7,240 nucleotides of DNA from the NCBI GenBank assembly GCA_000715635.1, contig KL569161.1, positions 10,965-18,204 on the forward strand, written 5' to 3'. Within the stretch, counting starts at the first letter, position 1. Each line of letters starts with the position of its first letter. The stretch comes from Streptomyces violaceus. GTDB taxonomy: Bacteria; Actinomycetota; Actinomycetes; Streptomycetales; Streptomycetaceae. Position numbers and translations under genes: made by a program. The notes under the pieces were generated by a model, which did no database searches, was not told the origin of the DNA, and saw only the letters and a list, made by a program, of their open reading frames with translations. Below are positions 4,692 to 7,240 of the stretch, piece by piece.

Positions 4692-7240
4692 TCAGTCGAA
4701 CCAGCGGTCCCGCTCCAGTTCCTCTGTCCGGGACGGATCCTCCAGCAGCGCGGCCACCTCGAACCGCCGCGGCCACTGCCCGGCCGCCCAGGCCAGCCCC
4801 GCGGCGACACCCTCCAGGGTGGCGGCGTGCAGGACACCGTCGTCGGTCAGCCGCCAGTCGATCTCCACGCCGTCGACGACGAGTTCCTCGTGTTCGACGT
4901 AGGAGGACGGGGTCAGCCGGCCGAGCAGCAGCCGCACCGGCTCCGGTACGTCGTGCTCGACGCCCTCGGAGCCGACCTCCCCGGTGACGGACTCGCTCAG
5001 CCGCCGCACCTGGAACAGCTCGGCCAGATCGGCGGCGCGGGAGGGGCGGACCGGCAGCAGCGGGACGCCGGAGGTGAAGGGCAGCAGGTCAGGCGAGTCG
5101 ACGACCACGGCGTCGGCCGCGTCCACGACCTCCACCCGGCCGTCGACGACCGCGCGCAGCTCGTCCGGCAGGGTCACCTGCTCCGGGTCCAGCTCGGCCA
5201 GCGCGCCGTAGAGGGCGTGCAGTTGGGCGTCCGCCACCTCGCGCTCGGGCTCGGCGAGCCGGTCGAGCAGCTCGGCGGCGCCGCCGGGCTCGTCCAGCAG
5301 CGCGGCGACGGACGTCCGAACCCCCAGCGCGCGCAGCACCTGTTCGTCTTCGAATCCGGTGGCGTCGGCCTCGTCGTACAGCCCGCGCAGCAGCGGGTCG
5401 CCGCCGGCGGCGCGCAGACCGGCCGGGCGACGGCCGTCGAGCACCGGGTTCCCGCGCAGCCACCATGCCGTGTACGGCCGTACGACCTCGTGGGTCCCGT
5501 CGTGCAGCAGGATCCGCACGGGCTGGACGATCGCGTCCCGGAAGGGCGGCTGCGACAGCAGGGCCAGGGCCTGAGCCCACTTGTCCTCGTCGACCAGGTC
5601 CAGGTCCCGTACCGCGATGATCTCCGTCGCGACCGGCGGGACCGGGCTGTCCGGGAAACGGTCGAGGATGTCCTCGCACCACACGTCGACGGCGTCCAGC
5701 AGGCCCACGTCGTCGGGCTCGGCGAAGTCACCCTCGCGGGGCTCCAGTTCGTCCGGGTCGAGGACGACGTCGGTGGCGCGGACGAGCGCGAAGTTCGCCA
5801 GGACCCCGCAGGCGGCGAGCGGCTGCTCGCCCCACCTGCCGGCCAGCTCGGCGTCCACGGCGGCGAGTTCGCCCTCGCGCATCACCTGGGCGAAGGGGCT
5901 GCCGGGGAGGACGAGTTCGCACGCGGGGGCCGGTTCGCCGTCCTCGTCGGGCAGGGCCAGGGCGCCGAGCCAGGGCTCGTCGCCGGGCTCCAGGCCGGCG
6001 TCCCGCACCAGCGCGAGCACGGTGTCGGCCAGTTCGTCGGCGTCGAGGGTGTCCTCTTCCCAGTTCACACCGCCGTCGTCGTCCAGGGACGCGGCGACGG
6101 CGGCCCGTACCTGCGGGGTGGTGAGCACGGCACGCGGGGTGGCCGGCAGGGCGCCGAGCTTCTCCAGGAGCGGGTGGGCGGCGTCCGGGTGGGCGACCTT
6201 CAGACCGAGCCGGGCCAGCACCTCGGGGTCGATGCGGGCGGCCTCCGCGCTGGGCAGGAGGACCTGCCGGGGCCCGATGGTGGTCCTGCCGTCGGCGAGC
6301 GGCACCGGGAGCCCGGACAAGCGGTCCGGGTCCACCCCGGCGAGGCTGTCGTAGAGCCGCCGCCACCAGCCGGGGTCCTTCTCGAGCCCGGCCAGCCGGT
6401 CGATCACGTCGGTCAGCGGGACACGGGCGACGCCCAGGGTCCGCAGCTCCGCGCGCCGCTCCAGCCCGCCGGGCAGCAGGGTGGGCAGCACCTCGGCGAG
6501 GACCCGCACGGTGTCCGCGCCCGCGCCCTCGACGATCTCGGCGTCACGGGGCCGCAGGGAGTCGGGCAGGTCGTCGTCGCCGTCGTGCTCGTGTGGCTCG
6601 GCGGCGGGCGGTAGGGACGCCGGGTGGGCGGGCGGGAGAAACTCAGTGCGCGGCAGCCGCTCCAGGATCGCCTGGCGCAGGGCGCCGTCCAGCTCGCCCT
6701 TGCCGAGCGGGCCGGGCACGAGGCCGATGATCCCGGCGGTCACCGGCCGCCAGTCGCCGAGGAGTTCGGCGTACGCGTCGGCCGCGCGCTGGACGAGGAA
6801 GTCGGTCAGCGGTCCCGGGGCGGCGTGCCGGCGGGTGGAGTCCAGCGGGAACGAGGCGATGAGCAGGGCGGGGACACCGAGCGGCTCGTCGCTCGGCGTG
6901 GGGGCGTGCACGACCGGGCTGGTGCGGGGCCGGGCCGGGCTGCCGTCGCTGTCGACGGGCACGGCCCAGGTGACGGACCACCGCGGCCGCAGCCGCTCCT
7001 CGACGGGCCGGTCGGCGAGCAGGTCGGGGGTGAGAGGGCCGTGGGCCTCGGTGGTACGCCAGTGGGTGACGCCGTCGCCGGAGTCGTCGATGACGATGAA
7101 GGGGCCGTCGGTGCGGCGGGTGATCGTGCGCGGCGTCTCACCGTTGACCTCCACGACGACCTCTTCGAGGCCCGGGAGGGCGAGCAGCAGCGCGTCGTCG
7201 ACGGCGTGCAGGAGCCGCTCGGCGAGGTCGGCGGCGGGCG
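4692..7240 (-). CDS. Sacsin/HSP90-like ATPase family protein, C-terminal part (N-terminus off the window)
   Basis: The frame stays open from the TGA at 4692-4694 to the right edge, giving 848 visible residues; the true start and any GHKL ATPase motifs lie outside. I recall this as a large, conserved actinobacterial protein annotated as having a sacsin N-terminal ATPase-like domain. One internal clue is the stretch at visible residues 111-138 (HAPTPSDEPLGVPALLIASF then PLDSTRRH), resembling the sacsin-repeat segment where a small, hydrophobic strand and a paired-arginine motif follow the nucleotide fold. The rest is acidic, leucine- and alanine-rich, with many short helical blocks and no signal peptide, membrane helix or known catalytic motif. 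A charged linker rich in His and Asp (about residues 204-226) may separate domains. It ends in ELERDRWFD. A cytoplasmic ATP-dependent chaperone-like role is inferred only. A GTG at 7154 with AAGAGG before it is an internal codon, not the start. The family call is moderate. Confidence 0.65.
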   Translation of the reverse strand, partial: PAADLAERLLHAVDDALLLALPGLEEVVVEVNGETPRTITRRTDGPFIVIDDSGDGVTHWRTTEAHGPLTPDLLADRPVEERLRPRWSVTWAVPVDSDGSPARPRTSPVVHAPTPSDEPLGVPALLIASFPLDSTRRHAAPGPLTDFLVQRAADAYAELLGDWRPVTAGIIGLVPGPLGKGELDGALRQAILERLPRTEFLPPAHPASLPPAAEPHEHDGDDDLPDSLRPRDAEIVEGAGADTVRVLAEVLPTLLPGGLERRAELRTLGVARVPLTDVIDRLAGLEKDPGWWRRLYDSLAGVDPDRLSGLPVPLADGRTTIGPRQVLLPSAEAARIDPEVLARLGLKVAHPDAAHPLLEKLGALPATPRAVLTTPQVRAAVAASLDDDGGVNWEEDTLDADELADTVLALVRDAGLEPGDEPWLGALALPDEDGEPAPACELVLPGSPFAQVMREGELAAVDAELAGRWGEQPLAACGVLANFALVRATDVVLDPDELEPREGDFAEPDDVGLLDAVDVWCEDILDRFPDSPVPPVATEIIAVRDLDLVDEDKWAQALALLSQPPFRDAIVQPVRILLHDGTHEVVRPYTAWWLRGNPVLDGRRPAGLRAAGGDPLLRGLYDEADATGFEDEQVLRALGVRTSVAALLDEPGGAAELLDRLAEPEREVADAQLHALYGALAELDPEQVTLPDELRAVVDGRVEVVDAADAVVVDSPDLLPFTSGVPLLPVRPSRAADLAELFQVRRLSESVTGEVGSEGVEHDVPEPVRLLLGRLTPSSYVEHEELVVDGVEIDWRLTDDGVLHAATLEGVAAGLAWAAGQWPRRFEVAALLEDPSRTEELERDRWFD

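Noticed and set aside
4827..6614. 595-codon plus-strand frame opposite the sacsin-like gene
   Set aside because: Its translation is Gln/Gly/Val/Arg-rich shadow sequence. The minus frame is open over the whole 2.5 kb and ends in a family-like C-terminus.
7152..7154. GTG as the start of the sacsin-like gene, with AAGAGG five bases upstream
   Set aside because: The frame continues without a stop to the window edge, and the upstream codons read as ordinary protein (AERLLHAVDDALLLALPGL). The purine run encodes Glu-Glu within the gene.

Overview
The window is very GC-rich with strong G/C at third codon positions. Its genes, the leader motifs and a dispersed repeat near position 3580 all fit an actinomycete chromosome, almost certainly Streptomyces. 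It looks like ordinary core chromosome: I see no insertion sequence, integrase, CRISPR array, tRNA or rRNA gene. I also noticed no TTA (bldA-dependent) codon in the genes.

Layout. (1) 1-128 is a C-rich upstream region with a weak promoter candidate. (2) 144-989 (+) is a class I SAM-dependent methyltransferase of the UbiE/Methyltransf_11 type, substrate unknown. (3) 1123-3516 (+) is a complete 797-residue P-type cation ATPase closely resembling mycobacterial CtpE (calcium uptake). It has no Shine-Dalgarno sequence and may be read from a leaderless mRNA. (4) 3517-3610 is the gap between convergent genes. It holds a strong hairpin inside a dispersed Streptomyces intergenic element, probably a two-way terminator. 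(5) 3611-4519 (-) is a small secreted protein with a signal peptide and an Ig-like C-terminal domain, from a Streptomyces multi-copy family of unknown function. (6) 4520-4691 is a structured, partly AT-rich regulatory region for that gene, with several inverted repeats and a hairpin covering the ribosome binding site. (7) 4692 to the right edge (-) is the C-terminal 848 residues of a large protein that I assign, from recalled relatives and one sacsin-like motif, to the actinobacterial sacsin/HSP90-like ATPase family. Its ATPase N-terminus lies beyond the window.

How the genes relate. The four genes do not form one operon. The methyltransferase and the pump point the same way but are 133 bases apart, and the pump probably has its own promoter. 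The pump and the secreted-protein gene converge on a shared terminator. The secreted-protein gene lies downstream of the sacsin-like gene on the same strand but has its own elaborate leader. No clear new multi-gene system is visible. The parts most worth a second look are the leader at 4520-4666, the uncharacterised secreted protein, and the large sacsin-like protein.
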